A DNA stretch of 64,000 nt from Emcibacteraceae bacterium (GCA_021774795.1 JAJFIR010000053.1:1-64000); one strand, 5' to 3'. Shown: positions 25,360-35,408, numbered from the stretch's first letter. Notes: generated by a model not told the origin, from the sequence alone. Made by a program: numbers and translations.

Positions 25360-27303
25360 TTATCTCTTTAACCTGTTTTCCACCAAATGGTCTACAACAC
25401 TGGGATCGGCTAACGTGGATGTATCACCGAGGTTAGAATAGTCATCTTCCGCTATTTTCCTCAAAATACGTCTCATAATTTTGCCGGACCGGGTCTTGGG
25501 AAGCCCCGGCGCGAATTGAATATGATCTGGTGTGGCGATTGGGCCTATTTCTTTACGGACCCATGCCACAAGGTCTTTCCTAAGTTCATCGCTCGGTTGA
25601 TGACCAACCATCAGGGTGACATACGCATAAATACCCTGACCTTTGATGTCATGCGCAAAACCAACAACGGCAGCTTCTGATACATTTTCGTGTGCGACGA
25701 GCGCACTTTCAACTTCAGCCGTCCCCATGCGGTGTCCGGACACATTGATGACATCGTCCACGCGTCCTGTAATCCAGTAGTACCCATCTTCGTCCCGTCG
25801 ACAGCCATCACCGGTAAAATATTTTCCTTCATATGTCGAAAAATAAGTTTGGATAAAGCGGTCATGATCGCCATATACCGTCCGCATTTGGCCAGGCCAG
25901 CTTTTTGTAATGCATAAATTTCCTTCTGTGGTGCCTTCCAAAACATTACCGTCATTATCAACCAGTTCCGGTTTAATACCAAAAAATGGCAAGGTCGCTG
26001 ATCCGGGTTTTAGATCTGTTGCACCGGGAAGAGGGGTGATCATTATTCCGCCGGTTTCGGTTTGCCACCAAGTATCAACGATGGGACATTTTTCTTCACC
26101 CACAATGTTATAATACCAATTCCACGCCTCGGGATTTATAGGCTCCCCGACGCTGCCCAGAATTCTCAGTGAAGAACGATCGCATTTTTTGACAAATTCA
26201 TCACCTGCTCCCATCAAGGCACGGATAGCGGTCGGCGCGGTATAGAAAATATTCACTTTATGTTTTTCACACACTTGCCAGAAACGAGAGGCATCTGGAT
26301 AGTTTGGAACGCCTTCGAATACCAGCGTTGTCGCTCCATTCGCAAGGGGGCCATAGACAATATAACTATGTCCCGTAACCCAGCCGACATCGGCCGTACA
26401 CCAATAAACATCGCCGTCATGATAATCAAATACATACTGATGGGTCAGGCTGGCATAAACCATATATCCGCCGGTCGTATGAAGAACACCTTTTGGCTGT
26501 CCCGTTGATCCGGAAGTATAAAGTATAAAGAGAGGGTCTTCAGCGTTCATTTGCTCAGCGGGGCAGGTTGCTGATACTTGATCGGCGGCTTCCTGGTACC
26601 AAATGTCACGTCCCGATTTGAAGCCAATATTCCCTCCTGTGGCCTTTACAACGACAACTGTAGAGACATCGGCACCTGATTTTTCAAGAGCTTTATCAAC
26701 ATTATTTTTAAGTGGAATAGTTTTTCCGCCTCTCATTCCCTCGTCCGCTGTAATAACAACATGGCTGTCGCAATCGATAAGGCGTCCGGCCAAGGCATCC
26801 GGAGAAAATCCCCCGAACACAATTGAATGAACAGCACCAATTCTTGCACAGGCAAGCATTGCATAAACGGCTTCGGGTATCATTGGCATATAAAGAGTTA
26901 CGCGGTCCCCCTTTTTTACGTACCGGTTTTTTAATACGTTGGCAAAGCGGCATACATTTTCATATAGCTCCACATACGTGATATGGCGCGAGATACTTGG
27001 ATCATCACCTTCAAAAATGATGGCTGTCTGAGTACCCCGTGTTTCGAGATGTCGGTCTACACAATTGACACAGGCGTTTAATGTACCGTCATGATACCAC
27101 TTGATATGAAGGTCATTTTTTTCAAAGGAAACGTCGCTTACAACCGTGTAAGGCTTAATCCAATCAATGCGTTTTCCCATGTCATTCCAGTATCTCTCAG
27201 GGTCGGAAATGGATTGTTCATACATTTCTTGGGACTGATCTCTGTTTATAAGAGCATTGTCACGGATGTAATTTTTCACGGGATAGGTTTTGACTTCGGA
27301 CAT
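25360..27303 (-). CDS. acs: Acetyl-coenzyme A synthetase
   Basis: AMP-forming acetate:CoA ligase of 647 residues that converts acetate, ATP and CoA to acetyl-CoA. The adenylation motif [12 protein letters not shown], the acetate-pocket WWQTETGG and the C-terminal [11 protein letters not shown] with the lysine that is commonly acetylated for control are all present, and the length is that of standard Acs. The ATG at 27303 has GAGGAAA five bases upstream and gives the usual N-terminus; a TTG 12 bases earlier is less likely. Monocistronic, convergent with the amidohydrolase; no clear terminator was seen in the 91-base gap. Confidence 0.96.
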   Translation of the reverse strand: MSEVKTYPVKNYIRDNALINRDQSQEMYEQSISDPERYWNDMGKRIDWIKPYTVVSDVSFEKNDLHIKWYHDGTLNACVNCVDRHLETRGTQTAIIFEGDDPSISRHITYVELYENVCRFANVLKNRYVKKGDRVTLYMPMIPEAVYAMLACARIGAVHSIVFGGFSPDALAGRLIDCDSHVVITADEGMRGGKTIPLKNNVDKALEKSGADVSTVVVVKATGGNIGFKSGRDIWYQEAADQVSATCPAEQMNAEDPLFILYTSGSTGQPKGVLHTTGGYMVYASLTHQYVFDYHDGDVYWCTADVGWVTGHSYIVYGPLANGATTLVFEGVPNYPDASRFWQVCEKHKVNIFYTAPTAIRALMGAGDEFVKKCDRSSLRILGSVGEPINPEAWNWYYNIVGEEKCPIVDTWWQTETGGIMITPLPGATDLKPGSATLPFFGIKPELVDNDGNVLEGTTEGNLCITKSWPGQMRTVYGDHDRFIQTYFSTYEGKYFTGDGCRRDEDGYYWITGRVDDVINVSGHRMGTAEVESALVAHENVSEAAVVGFAHDIKGQGIYAYVTLMVGHQPSDELRKDLVAWVRKEIGPIATPDHIQFAPGLPKTRSGKIMRRILRKIAEDDYSNLGDTSTLADPSVVDHLVENRLKR

Positions 27304-27380
27304 GGTTTTCCTCAACTATTGTTGTTCTTTTACCGCCTCATAATATTTTATCTAATGTTAATAAGTAGCTGTGTAAATGT

Positions 27381-28556
27381 CTATTTTTTTGATAATTTAC
27401 GGATAATAAATCTCGCAGGATGAATGGCACTAAATAAATTACGGTTCTTTGGTAGTCTATTACCAGAAATTTGTGACGCTAAAAATTTAGCTAATAGCGG
27501 TGCCGTTAAGAAACCCCTTGAGCCTAAACCAACATTAATAAATAGATTGTCGTGATAAGTCGCAGTTGGAAAATTCCGATGATTTGGACCATGACGTAAA
27601 CCAGTATAGTCGACTAAATATTGTTTGTAATTTGGAGCCGGTCCGCAAATTGGCATATGATCCGGCGACATAGCTCTAATGCTTTTGCGTCCGCCGATTA
27701 CAGACATGTTACTTAAATTAACGGGACATTTACCCAAGTTTTCCCGATGACTATCATTGCTTAATTCTATATTAGCATCCTTTTCAAAAGTGGCTCCACA
27801 TATATTGGCTTTTCCAATATCGGTTTGAACGATCGGCGTTACATAACCATTTCGACATAGAACTGATTTATCCGTATAACTGGGAGATAAGTATGATAGC
27901 TGGCCATAAATTTTATCAAGATTTATGTGATTTGTTTGATGAAAACCATCAACGCCGCATGCGTTACATACGATAATAGCGGCTGCATCTATAATATGAT
28001 TTCCGTCGCTTTCGAAAAGGGACCACTTTTTATCCTTTACTTGTTTTATCCGGTCGACTTTCTTATTATGTAAAATGTTTACGCGATTACAAATAATTGA
28101 TGATAGCGCTTGCGGCCTAACATAACCACTTTTAGAAAATATCAGCTGACCATCTGAATACTCCGTAAAGGCTTTTCCGTATTTTTCCGATATTCTTTTG
28201 AAGCGCAACCTGTCATTCTCATCTTTCGGTTTTTTGATCAGGCCACATTCTTCGAATATCTTTTTGCCCAATGACTTGTAGAATTTTAACGCATATAAGT
28301 ATGCGAGCCTATAAAACTCTCCTTCCAGAGTAGAGCTTGCGCTAAGGAACGGGTCCAAAATGGCTACCGGGTTTCCAGATGCGCCCGACATTACTGAGGA
28401 ATTACCTTCGATTAACGTTATTTCATATCCAGTTTTTTGAAGATGGTAGGCTGTTAAAACGCCGGCAACACCACCACCAATGATAACAATATGTGATCTC
28501 GCAGGGAGGGGGTGCGGTTCTATATACCAAGGCAAGTCGTTTTTGAAATTAGCCAT
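27381..28556 (-). CDS. mnmC: MnmC oxidase domain, stand-alone (tRNA wobble modification)
   Basis: FAD-dependent oxidoreductase of 391 residues matching the C-terminal oxidase half of MnmC, which converts cmnm5(s2)U34 to nm5(s2)U34 in tRNA. The dinucleotide fold VIIGGGVAGVLTAYHL, the SGASGNPVAILDPF segment, the later IGGRKSIRAMSPDHMPICG and the final NVGLGSRGFLTAPLLA are typical. The methyltransferase half found in enterobacterial MnmC is absent and no separate copy is visible nearby. The ATG at 28556 follows an in-frame TTG; the ATG is preferred. Confidence 0.85.
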   Translation of the reverse strand: MANFKNDLPWYIEPHPLPARSHIVIIGGGVAGVLTAYHLQKTGYEITLIEGNSSVMSGASGNPVAILDPFLSASSTLEGEFYRLAYLYALKFYKSLGKKIFEECGLIKKPKDENDRLRFKRISEKYGKAFTEYSDGQLIFSKSGYVRPQALSSIICNRVNILHNKKVDRIKQVKDKKWSLFESDGNHIIDAAAIIVCNACGVDGFHQTNHINLDKIYGQLSYLSPSYTDKSVLCRNGYVTPIVQTDIGKANICGATFEKDANIELSNDSHRENLGKCPVNLSNMSVIGGRKSIRAMSPDHMPICGPAPNYKQYLVDYTGLRHGPNHRNFPTATYHDNLFINVGLGSRGFLTAPLLAKFLASQISGNRLPKNRNLFSAIHPARFIIRKLSKK

Positions 28557-28657
28557 CAATTTGGTGTTTTTTAAATTTATATAAGACTTACTATAATCTT
28601 ATCGGTATATTGACAATATTTATAGCCTAATGTGTATTCTACTGGAGAAATTATAGG

Positions 28658-29224
28658 ATGAAGTTCGTACTATCAATATTGACGTATTTTATTATTATTC
28701 CTTCATTATGGGCGCAAGACATCTCAAAGCTTGTTGTTCCATGTGCTGTTCCCTTTTATCGGGAGTTAGATTTTACGGTTGGTGACTGGCAAGTTTTTCA
28801 TAAATCAACTGGAAAAATAGCAGGTTACGACAGGATCGGTCGTACATTAAGGGGCTGTGCAATACAACAAAGTTGGATTTCATTGGATGATCACTTTTCA
28901 TCGCCTTATGTCCCTTTTCGAATGAATGGTAAAAGTTTGACGGCTTTCAACGGAACAGAGTGGGTCCAGTTGTGGGTTGATAATCAAGCAGGTGTTCAGG
29001 TGCTTAAAGGTGGGCCAGAAAAGGATCAATTCATATTACGTAGTGAAGAAAATATTGGCGATTATGAATATATGCTAATCTGGCAGAGACAGGATGACGG
29101 GACGTTAGTTAATATTCACCAGAGGCGTAAAAATGTTGCTGCTGAAAAGGGAGAGTGGCAAATACTTTATGAATGGTTATATGTCAAAAACTTAAACCAG
29201 GACCTTTTTCCCGAAGAAGAATAG
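28658..29224 (+). CDS. Exported hypothetical protein, DUF1579-like
   Basis: A 188-residue protein with a signal peptide (hydrophobic residues 4-18, cleavage after LWA). The mature part opens with an FYRELDFTVGDWQVFHK motif, like the D-F-x-V-G-x-W-x-V opening of DUF1579/lipocalin-like beta proteins, followed by beta-rich repeats such as FNGTEWVQLWVDN. It is expected in the periplasm, function unknown. GGAGAAATTATAGG precedes the ATG. It is convergent with the GGDEF-EAL gene, four bases apart. Confidence 0.75.
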   Translation: MKFVLSILTYFIIIPSLWAQDISKLVVPCAVPFYRELDFTVGDWQVFHKSTGKIAGYDRIGRTLRGCAIQQSWISLDDHFSSPYVPFRMNGKSLTAFNGTEWVQLWVDNQAGVQVLKGGPEKDQFILRSEENIGDYEYMLIWQRQDDGTLVNIHQRRKNVAAEKGEWQILYEWLYVKNLNQDLFPEEE

Positions 29225-29228
29225 ATTA

Positions 29229-31427
29229 TTATTTTTTGGGTTTTAAAAATTTCACAAAATCGTTATATGCGATAGGGCGGCAAAAATGGAAACCTTGAAA
29301 TATGTCGCAACCTTTTTCTTTCAGTATAGTCACATGCTTTTCTGTTTCGACGCCTTCCGCGACAACTGTTAAGCCGAGGCTGTGACCAAGCCGTATGACC
29401 GCGTCGGTAATAGAGGCATCATCCTGATCTTCATGAATATTTCTGATAAACGACTGATCAATTTTCAGTTTATTCACGGGGAAGCGTTTTAGATAAGCCA
29501 GTGAGGAATAGCCGGTTCCAAAATCATCGATCGCAAGAAATACGCCAAGTTTTCTTAATTCTTCCAATTTGGTAACAACGTTATCTATGTTTTTGATAAC
29601 AATCCCTTCAGTGATTTCAAGTTCAAGCCATCGAGGGTCAAGGTTTGATTTTTTTAATGCCTCTTCGATGGTATCGAGAAAATTATCTGCATGAAACTGT
29701 CTAGCAGAAATGTTAACGCTCATTTTTATTCTAGGCAGGCCTTTATCCTGCCAACTTTTTGCGGCTTCACATGCGGTATTTAGAACCCATTGTCCAATGG
29801 GTATCATCAGGCCACATAGTTCAGCGACGGGTATAAATGAATAGGGTGATATCATCCCTTTTTCAGGGTGGACCCAGCGTATTAATGCTTCGACCCCAAC
29901 CATCTTATCGTTGATTGCATCAAACTGTGGTTGGTAGTGCAGCAATAGCTCATCGTTTTCCAAAGCCTTATTTAGGTCGATCTCCATTTGTTTTTGGGCT
30001 TTGGTTTCGGCGTCCATCTGTGGGTCGTAAAGTCGATATACACGTCTTCCGTCATCCTTCGCCTGGTAAAGTGCTACGTCAGCCATGCGTATTAATTCAT
30101 CCGGTGTGCTGGCATCATCCGGATAAAAACTTATGCCGATACTGGTGCCAATTTGAATAATGTTTCCATCAACTTCAGTGGGTTGTTGGATGCTATGTAT
30201 TATTCGATCGGCGATCGATATGATATTTTTATCATCGTCTATATTGGTGAAAACAATCGCAAATTCATCACCACCCAGACGCGCAACAGTATCTATTTCG
30301 CGAGCGCACTGAAGTAAGCGTTCAGAAACCACCTTAAGTAGTTTATCGCCTGTGCCGTGACCAAAGAGATCATTTACTGGTTTAAATTTATCCAGATCAA
30401 GTATCATTACGGCTACTTGTTTTTCTAAACGTTTCCCCATTTTAAGCGCGTCATCCAATCGCTCCGCGAGCAAATTTCGATTGGCGAGGCCGGTAAGACT
30501 ATCGTGCCACGCCATTTTGCGTATCAGTTTTTCGGCTTCCAACTGTTCAGTGACGTTTCTAAATAGCACTGTATAATGTTTCTCCGTACCTAAATAAACT
30601 TCGCGGATGTCTATTTTTAACGGGAAGGTCGAGCCATCTTTACAGATACCTGTTTCATCTGATTTATATACGTTAAACCCGTCTACATGCTCACTTAATA
30701 ATCTCGTTGCATCCTCCGATGTTTTGAGATCCTCAGATTCAATTAGATCGTGTAAGTCTTTACCTTCAAATTCAGATGGAATATATCCAAAAATGACTGA
30801 CATAGCGTTATTCGCCGATAGTATCGTTCCGCCGTCGTTCATCGTAACGAGGCCTTCTTCCATAGCATTTAAAATCGTTTGCACATGCTGAGAAGATTTA
30901 GCGGCTTCTTGCTGCGCTACAGCTAAATCTTCTGCCATGTGGATGGCGTCACGTGTTTGTGCCTCTAAATATTCTTTCGCAGCTTGAAATTCTATTAGCT
31001 GGCGATCTTCGTTTGTTGGCGCATTTTTGAGGCTGATAACCAGGCCTTTTTTTGGAAAAAACTCAACGTTAAATTCAGCAGATTTATTTTCACGTAACAA
31101 TATGCTGTAAACCCAATTGAACGACGTGCCTTCCGCGCCTTCTCTGAACATTTCAGTAATGAGACCTATCGTATTCGCATTTTCTGTTTTAACACTTTCA
31201 TTTTCCTGTCGGCTAACGAAAAGTTCCTCTAATTTCATTTCTTCGCAAAAAAAAGCGTTATCAATTGCAAGATATTTAGGGAAATTTTTATTCCATTGGA
31301 TCAATTCCAGATGTTTGTCAAATATCGCCACGCCCAACGGCATGCTGTCAAGTATGCATTGCGCGCCGAATAAATCTTCTGATTCATTCCGCTCGTATTT
31401 CGCGATCTTTTTATTTAATCGAACCAT
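29229..31427 (-). CDS. PAS-GGDEF-EAL cyclic-di-GMP signalling protein
   Basis: Cytosolic sensor of 732 residues. The N-terminal part (about 15-130) looks like a degenerate PAS domain, followed by a helical linker (about 135-175), a second PAS domain with PAC (about 178-300), a GGDEF domain with intact RLGGDEF (about 384) and DSLTGLANR, and an EAL domain with intact EALIRW (about 511) and the later DDFGTGYSSLAYL. Both catalytic signatures are intact, so diguanylate cyclase and phosphodiesterase activity are each possible. No membrane segment is seen. Transcribed alone, it probably links an internal cue to motile/sessile behaviour. Confidence 0.92.
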   Translation of the reverse strand: MVRLNKKIAKYERNESEDLFGAQCILDSMPLGVAIFDKHLELIQWNKNFPKYLAIDNAFFCEEMKLEELFVSRQENESVKTENANTIGLITEMFREGAEGTSFNWVYSILLRENKSAEFNVEFFPKKGLVISLKNAPTNEDRQLIEFQAAKEYLEAQTRDAIHMAEDLAVAQQEAAKSSQHVQTILNAMEEGLVTMNDGGTILSANNAMSVIFGYIPSEFEGKDLHDLIESEDLKTSEDATRLLSEHVDGFNVYKSDETGICKDGSTFPLKIDIREVYLGTEKHYTVLFRNVTEQLEAEKLIRKMAWHDSLTGLANRNLLAERLDDALKMGKRLEKQVAVMILDLDKFKPVNDLFGHGTGDKLLKVVSERLLQCAREIDTVARLGGDEFAIVFTNIDDDKNIISIADRIIHSIQQPTEVDGNIIQIGTSIGISFYPDDASTPDELIRMADVALYQAKDDGRRVYRLYDPQMDAETKAQKQMEIDLNKALENDELLLHYQPQFDAINDKMVGVEALIRWVHPEKGMISPYSFIPVAELCGLMIPIGQWVLNTACEAAKSWQDKGLPRIKMSVNISARQFHADNFLDTIEEALKKSNLDPRWLELEITEGIVIKNIDNVVTKLEELRKLGVFLAIDDFGTGYSSLAYLKRFPVNKLKIDQSFIRNIHEDQDDASITDAVIRLGHSLGLTVVAEGVETEKHVTILKEKGCDIFQGFHFCRPIAYNDFVKFLKPKK

Positions 31428-31521
31428 GTATAACCTGTTTCAGTATTTATGATGCCGAATTAATTTAGTGTGCTGAACTTAATTTTACGTTAATTTATAG
31501 GCTATTAAGTAAAAATAAGGT

Positions 31522-32337
31522 TCAGGATATAGGTTCAAAAAGGGGTTGATCAAAAAATTTAAAATCGCGGATAATTGATCTTGATTTTTCTGATTTAAAC
31601 CAGTTCATTATTCGTGTTTGGTGTTCTTCGGATATATGCGGATGCAATTGAGAATTCACACTAAGAACGCTATACACATTTGAGAGAAGTTTACCATTTT
31701 GATTAAGTATGGCGAGGTTGCCTCGATTTTTAAAAGTTAACCAGGTTGCGCGGTCAGTGAGAATATAAGCAGGTTTTTCAACGGCAATGTTCAAGCTTCT
31801 CCCCATTCCTGCACCAGTTACAATATAATTAGACTGTGAAAAATTATTAATGTTTAAACCCGCCGCATTCCAAATTCGTTGCTCGGCTTTATGTGTGCCG
31901 CTCTCGTCGCCCCTTGAAACAAATACTGCATTTTCCTCAAATATTTTATCAAAAGCTGAGGTGATCGTCTCATCCGGATTTATCATTGCAGGATTAGACT
32001 TTGGGCCCACTAAGACAAAGTCATTACGCATCACTTCAAGGCGTTCTTTAGCGTATCCTCGGGATAAAAAATCTTTTTCGCTTTGCGGATCATGAACGAG
32101 GATAATGTCAGCATTACCGTCTTTTGCGGATCTCAATACCTTACCCGTGCCAAAGGTAACTACTTGAATTTTCAAACCGGTATCTTTTTCAAGTTGTGGA
32201 ATTAAGACGGCCAACAATCCGGAATCTTCAGTTGTCGTCGTCGCCATTAATGTAATCGGGCGGTTATTATTATAAAGAAAAGGAACTGCGGCCAAACATA
32301 GTATGACACCCACGATGACGAAAGTTTTCACAGCCAT
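31522..32337 (-). CDS. tupA: Tungstate ABC transporter, substrate-binding protein
   Basis: Periplasmic oxyanion-binding protein of 271 residues with an N-terminal hydrophobic export/anchor segment (about 5-22). The binding-site opening MATTTTEDSGLL matches TupA-type tungstate proteins, and VTFGTGKVLRSAKDGNADIILVH and SRGDESGTHK are also characteristic. It is the last gene of tupB-tupC-tupA; its ATG shares the A of the tupC TAA stop. TupA proteins prefer tungstate strongly over molybdate in characterised species, but a molybdate role cannot be excluded from sequence. Confidence 0.9.
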   Translation of the reverse strand: MAVKTFVIVGVILCLAAVPFLYNNNRPITLMATTTTEDSGLLAVLIPQLEKDTGLKIQVVTFGTGKVLRSAKDGNADIILVHDPQSEKDFLSRGYAKERLEVMRNDFVLVGPKSNPAMINPDETITSAFDKIFEENAVFVSRGDESGTHKAEQRIWNAAGLNINNFSQSNYIVTGAGMGRSLNIAVEKPAYILTDRATWLTFKNRGNLAILNQNGKLLSNVYSVLSVNSQLHPHISEEHQTRIMNWFKSEKSRSIIRDFKFFDQPLFEPIS

Positions 32338-33035
32338 TAATATAACTTACCTTCTACGAAATTTTTTGCCTGTATTGTTTTAGGGTTATTAAAAAAGTCG
32401 ACCGTGTTTGATATCTCCATAATAGAACCATTTTCTATGTAAATGATCCGCTCAGCTATTCTTTTAGCCTGCATCAAGTCGTGGGTGGCCATAATAATAG
32501 TTGTTTTATTTTCGTGGCCTTCAGTGACCATATTTTCCAGCAACCTTGTGGCATGAGGATCAAGGTTTGCAGTTGGTTCATCAAGATAAAGAATATCGGG
32601 TTCTAATAATAAGGCACGAATGAGTGATAGGCGCTGTTTTTCACCGCTTGAAAGCAGGCGGGCAGGGCTATCCGCAAATTTTTCCATAGCGAATTTTTTT
32701 AACGCCTGTTGTGCGACCGCGATCTTAGCTGGTTCATCCATGTCCAAAGTATCAAGAACATAAATCATATTTTGTAATACGGTCCTTCTTAAGAAAATGG
32801 GTTTCGGAAAAACCATAGCACTGCGTGAGTAACCTTCGTGCATGATAATATTCCCCGACGTAGGGGTAATTAATCCGTGACAAAGCTTAAGTAAGATACT
32901 TTTTCCGGCTCCATTTGGCCCAAGAATAACTGTTGTTTTTCCTTGTCGAAAATCCAGCGTTGTTTCATTTAGCGCTTTGCCTTTTTCATGGCTAAATGAT
33001 ACGTCAGATAAGGAAAGTGCAATTTCACTATTCAT
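32337..33035 (-). CDS. tupC: Tungstate ABC transporter, ATP-binding protein
   Basis: ABC ATPase of 232 residues powering tungstate uptake. Walker A GPNGAGKS (about 40), signature LLSSGEKQRLSLIRALLL (about 135), Walker B ILYLDEPTANLD and the switch histidine in MATHDL are intact. The ATG at 33035 overlaps the tupB stop by eight bases; the GTG just before it is less likely. The length lacks the C-terminal regulatory domain of ModC, which is typical for TupC. Confidence 0.9.
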   Translation of the reverse strand: MNSEIALSLSDVSFSHEKGKALNETTLDFRQGKTTVILGPNGAGKSILLKLCHGLITPTSGNIIMHEGYSRSAMVFPKPIFLRRTVLQNMIYVLDTLDMDEPAKIAVAQQALKKFAMEKFADSPARLLSSGEKQRLSLIRALLLEPDILYLDEPTANLDPHATRLLENMVTEGHENKTTIIMATHDLMQAKRIAERIIYIENGSIMEISNTVDFFNNPKTIQAKNFVEGKLY

Positions 33036-33747
33036 CACGGTATGTTCCCTGTGATTTCTGATGCAGATTTCTGACGAAATGCATCATCAGGTTAATGCTG
33101 AGTGCCAGAAACAATAAGATAATACCAAGCGCCATCGCCAATTCCAAATTTCCTTTGCTAATCTCCATCTGTATAGAAGTCGTCATTGTTCTTGTACTAT
33201 GCTCAATATTACCACCGACAATCATAACGGCACCAACTTCGGCGATGGCACGACCTAAACCGGCTAGTAATACCGTAAGCAAGCTGACCCGGCTTTCCCA
33301 TAGCAATGTCCTAATGCGTCTTGATGCTGTTATTTTCAAGGATCTGAACAATTCGTCATATTCGTTATTTAAATCTTCTACAATCTGCCGGCTAAGTGCT
33401 GCAAGGATAGGAAATATAAGTATTGACTGGGCGATAATCATCGCTTCGGATGTATATAGAAGACCAAGAATTCCAAGTGGCCCGCTTCTTGATAACATCA
33501 TATAAACGAAAAGGCCAGCGACAACAGGGGGCAGTCCCATAAAAGCATTAATGACAATATTAAGAATGTTCGATCCCGGGAATTTCTTTGTTGCCAGTAA
33601 TGCTCCGATGGGTAATCCAACTAATGTTGCTAAAAAAAGGGCCGTTAAACTGACGTATAGTGATAGACCAATGATCTCCATCAAATCATTATTGAGAGAA
33701 AAAATTAAGTAAAGGGATTGAACAAAATAGTCGGAATTTTCTGCCAT
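33028..33747 (-). CDS. tupB: Tungstate ABC transporter, permease
   Basis: Inner-membrane permease of 239 residues with about five helices, first gene of the tup operon. It contains the permease-ATPase coupling region (SRRIRTLLWESRVSLLTVLL...GLGRAIAEVGA, an EAA-type loop at about 165-195). Highly similar in layout to TupB/ModB-like permeases. It is divergent from tusA, with an 85-base intergenic region that must hold both promoters; no specific operator was recognised. Confidence 0.9.
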   Translation of the reverse strand: MAENSDYFVQSLYLIFSLNNDLMEIIGLSLYVSLTALFLATLVGLPIGALLATKKFPGSNILNIVINAFMGLPPVVAGLFVYMMLSRSGPLGILGLLYTSEAMIIAQSILIFPILAALSRQIVEDLNNEYDELFRSLKITASRRIRTLLWESRVSLLTVLLAGLGRAIAEVGAVMIVGGNIEHSTRTMTTSIQMEISKGNLELAMALGIILLFLALSINLMMHFVRNLHQKSQGTYRDE

Positions 33748-33832
33748 TTTTATCTTTTATGCTTTGCCTATGATTAAACTAATTGCTAAATGACGTTCAG
33801 TAAACTTAAATGTTACAAATTTCGGAGTGATC

Positions 33833-34069
33833 ATGACGAATAAGCAAGTTACGCACAGATTGGATGTAAGCGGGCATAAATGTCCTCTGCCTGTGATGCG
33901 TCTTCGCCGCTTGATCAACAAAATAAAGAACGGAGAATTCATTGAGCTGAAAGCGACGGATCCAATGACTTTAATAGATGTTCCCAATTATTGCCGTGAA
34001 ACTGGACATGAAATGGTGAACATGACGGAAGTCAACGATTATATATTATATTTAGTAAAAAAGTGCTGA
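33833..34069 (+). CDS. tusA: TusA-family sulfurtransferase
   Basis: Small sulfur-carrier protein (78 residues). The active Cys lies in GHKCPLPVM, the CPxP motif of TusA/SirA proteins, followed by the usual beta-alpha-beta pattern ending in GHEMVNM. TusA proteins relay persulfide sulfur for tRNA thiolation, molybdenum-cofactor synthesis or sulfur oxidation. GGAG lies five bases before the ATG at 33833, so the in-frame GTG at 33827 is rejected. It heads a run with sufE and a TSUP permease. Confidence 0.88.
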   Translation: MTNKQVTHRLDVSGHKCPLPVMRLRRLINKIKNGEFIELKATDPMTLIDVPNYCRETGHEMVNMTEVNDYILYLVKKC

Positions 34070-34102
34070 TATAATTATTATTTTAAATAGTGAAGTTAAA
34101 AA

Positions 34103-34504
34103 ATGAATTTAGACGAAGTAAAAGAAACATTCGAATTTATGGATGAATGGGAAGATCGCTACCGTTTTATAATAGACCTTGGGCGCAACCTTCCTGATTT
34201 TAGGGAAGAAGATCAGACAGAAGAAAATCGTGTTCACGGATGCACCAGCAAAGTGTGGCTGGTTTATAATAAAGAAGGTGATAAAGTTATTTTTAAAGGT
34301 GACAGTGACGCGCATATCGTTCGTGGCTTGGTGGCGATTATATTGATGATTTTTTCTAACAAAACACCGCAAGAGATACTGCAAACAGATGCCAAATCAA
34401 TATTAATAGAACTGGGACTATCCCAGCACTTGTCACCAATGCGCACCAACGGTCTTTTTTCCATGGTTGAACGCATACAGGCGATTGGAAAAAGTTTTTG
34501 TTGA
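34103..34504 (+). CDS. sufE: SufE-family cysteine-desulfurase activator
   Basis: A 133-residue SufE protein. It accepts persulfide from the cysteine desulfurase SufS on the Cys in VHGCTSKVWL (about residue 52) and hands it to scaffold proteins for Fe-S cluster assembly. N-terminal FEFMDEWEDRYRFIIDLG and the C-terminal LSPMRTNGLFSMVERI are family hallmarks. No sufS or sufBCD is nearby; the gene is linked instead with tusA and a TSUP permease. Its stop overlaps the TSUP start. Confidence 0.92.
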   Translation: MNLDEVKETFEFMDEWEDRYRFIIDLGRNLPDFREEDQTEENRVHGCTSKVWLVYNKEGDKVIFKGDSDAHIVRGLVAIILMIFSNKTPQEILQTDAKSILIELGLSQHLSPMRTNGLFSMVERIQAIGKSFC

Positions 34505-35322
34505 GCGATGTTGCTGAATTATTACCGCTTATTCTCATTATGTTGGCCGCTGGTGCGTTAAGTGGTGTTATGGCGGGGTTAATTGGTATCGGTGGTGGTA
34601 TCGTAATTGTGCCGATCCTGGAATTTTCATTATCTTTTTTTGGCGTCACGGATAGTGTCCGGATGCATATTGCAATTGCCACGTCGCTTGCCATCATCAT
34701 TGTCACTTCGTTTTCGGCTACCCGCGCCCATCATCGACGTGGCACAGTTGACGTTCCGCTTATAAAAAGCTGGGCAGTTGCTATGTTCGTTGGTGCGGCA
34801 CTCGGTAGTTGGGGGGCATCAAAATTAAACGGTAAGATATTGGTTATAATTTTTGCGTTTTTATCACTGTTTGTTGCATTAAAATTGCTTTTAAAAAGGG
34901 ATTCAAAAAAAATGCGTGACGGTTTTCCCGATCATCCTTCCGTTCAGCTTATGCCACTTTCAATTGGTATCCTTTCTAGCATGATGGGAATTGGTGGCGG
35001 TGTCATGGGCGTTAGTTACATGACCCTTTTCGGTGTTCCTATTCACCGTGCGGTTGGAACGGCGTCTTTTTTTGGTTTCATGATCAGCATTCCGGGAACC
35101 ATAAGTTACATGTTAACCGGATGGGACGTTGCAGGACTGCCGCCGGGAAATCTGGGGTATGTTAGTTTGATAGGGCTTGCAGTAATAGCACCGGCCTCTT
35201 TTCTTGCGGCGCCCGTGGGCGCAAAAATTGCGCATAGCTTAGATCAAAAGCAATTAAATCTTGTATTCGGGTTATTTTTATTAACGGTTTCAAGTCAACT
35301 GCTTTACCGATATCTATTTTAA
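34498..35322 (+). CDS. TSUP (TauE/SafE) family membrane permease
   Basis: Inner-membrane protein of 274 residues with about eight helices and the twin family motifs G-x-G-G-G-x-x-x-x-P: GLIGIGGGIVIVPIL (about 27-41) and MGIGGGVMGVSYM. TSUP proteins export or import sulfite, sulfoacetate, thiosulfate or related anions. The start is a TTG (34498 or 34501) that overlaps the sufE stop; no ATG occurs before residue 15, so coupling from sufE seems to set the start. Context suggests sulfur-compound traffic linked to tusA and sufE. Confidence 0.87.
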   Translation: MLSDVAELLPLILIMLAAGALSGVMAGLIGIGGGIVIVPILEFSLSFFGVTDSVRMHIAIATSLAIIIVTSFSATRAHHRRGTVDVPLIKSWAVAMFVGAALGSWGASKLNGKILVIIFAFLSLFVALKLLLKRDSKKMRDGFPDHPSVQLMPLSIGILSSMMGIGGGVMGVSYMTLFGVPIHRAVGTASFFGFMISIPGTISYMLTGWDVAGLPPGNLGYVSLIGLAVIAPASFLAAPVGAKIAHSLDQKQLNLVFGLFLLTVSSQLLYRYLF

Positions 35323-35324
35323 GC

Positions 35325-35352
35325 AAAAAAATACCCCGGCATAAAGCCGGGG
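35325..35352 (-). terminator. Rho-independent terminator of the GntR/ABC operon
   Basis: CCCCGGC-ATAAA-GCCGGGG (35334-35352) forms a seven-pair G/C stem. On the minus strand it is followed by TATTTTTTT, the U-run of an intrinsic terminator. It lies 57 bases beyond the stop of the minus-strand permease gene and just after the convergent TSUP gene. Confidence 0.85.
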
Positions 35353-35408
35353 CGAGAGAGGAAGATATCGGATAAGAGGGATTTCCTATCCTATAGTTAG
35401 TAATTTGA

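Noticed and set aside
33095-33505. Plus-strand frame of about 136 codons in tupB
   Set aside because: Antisense to a complete permease with correct operon overlaps.
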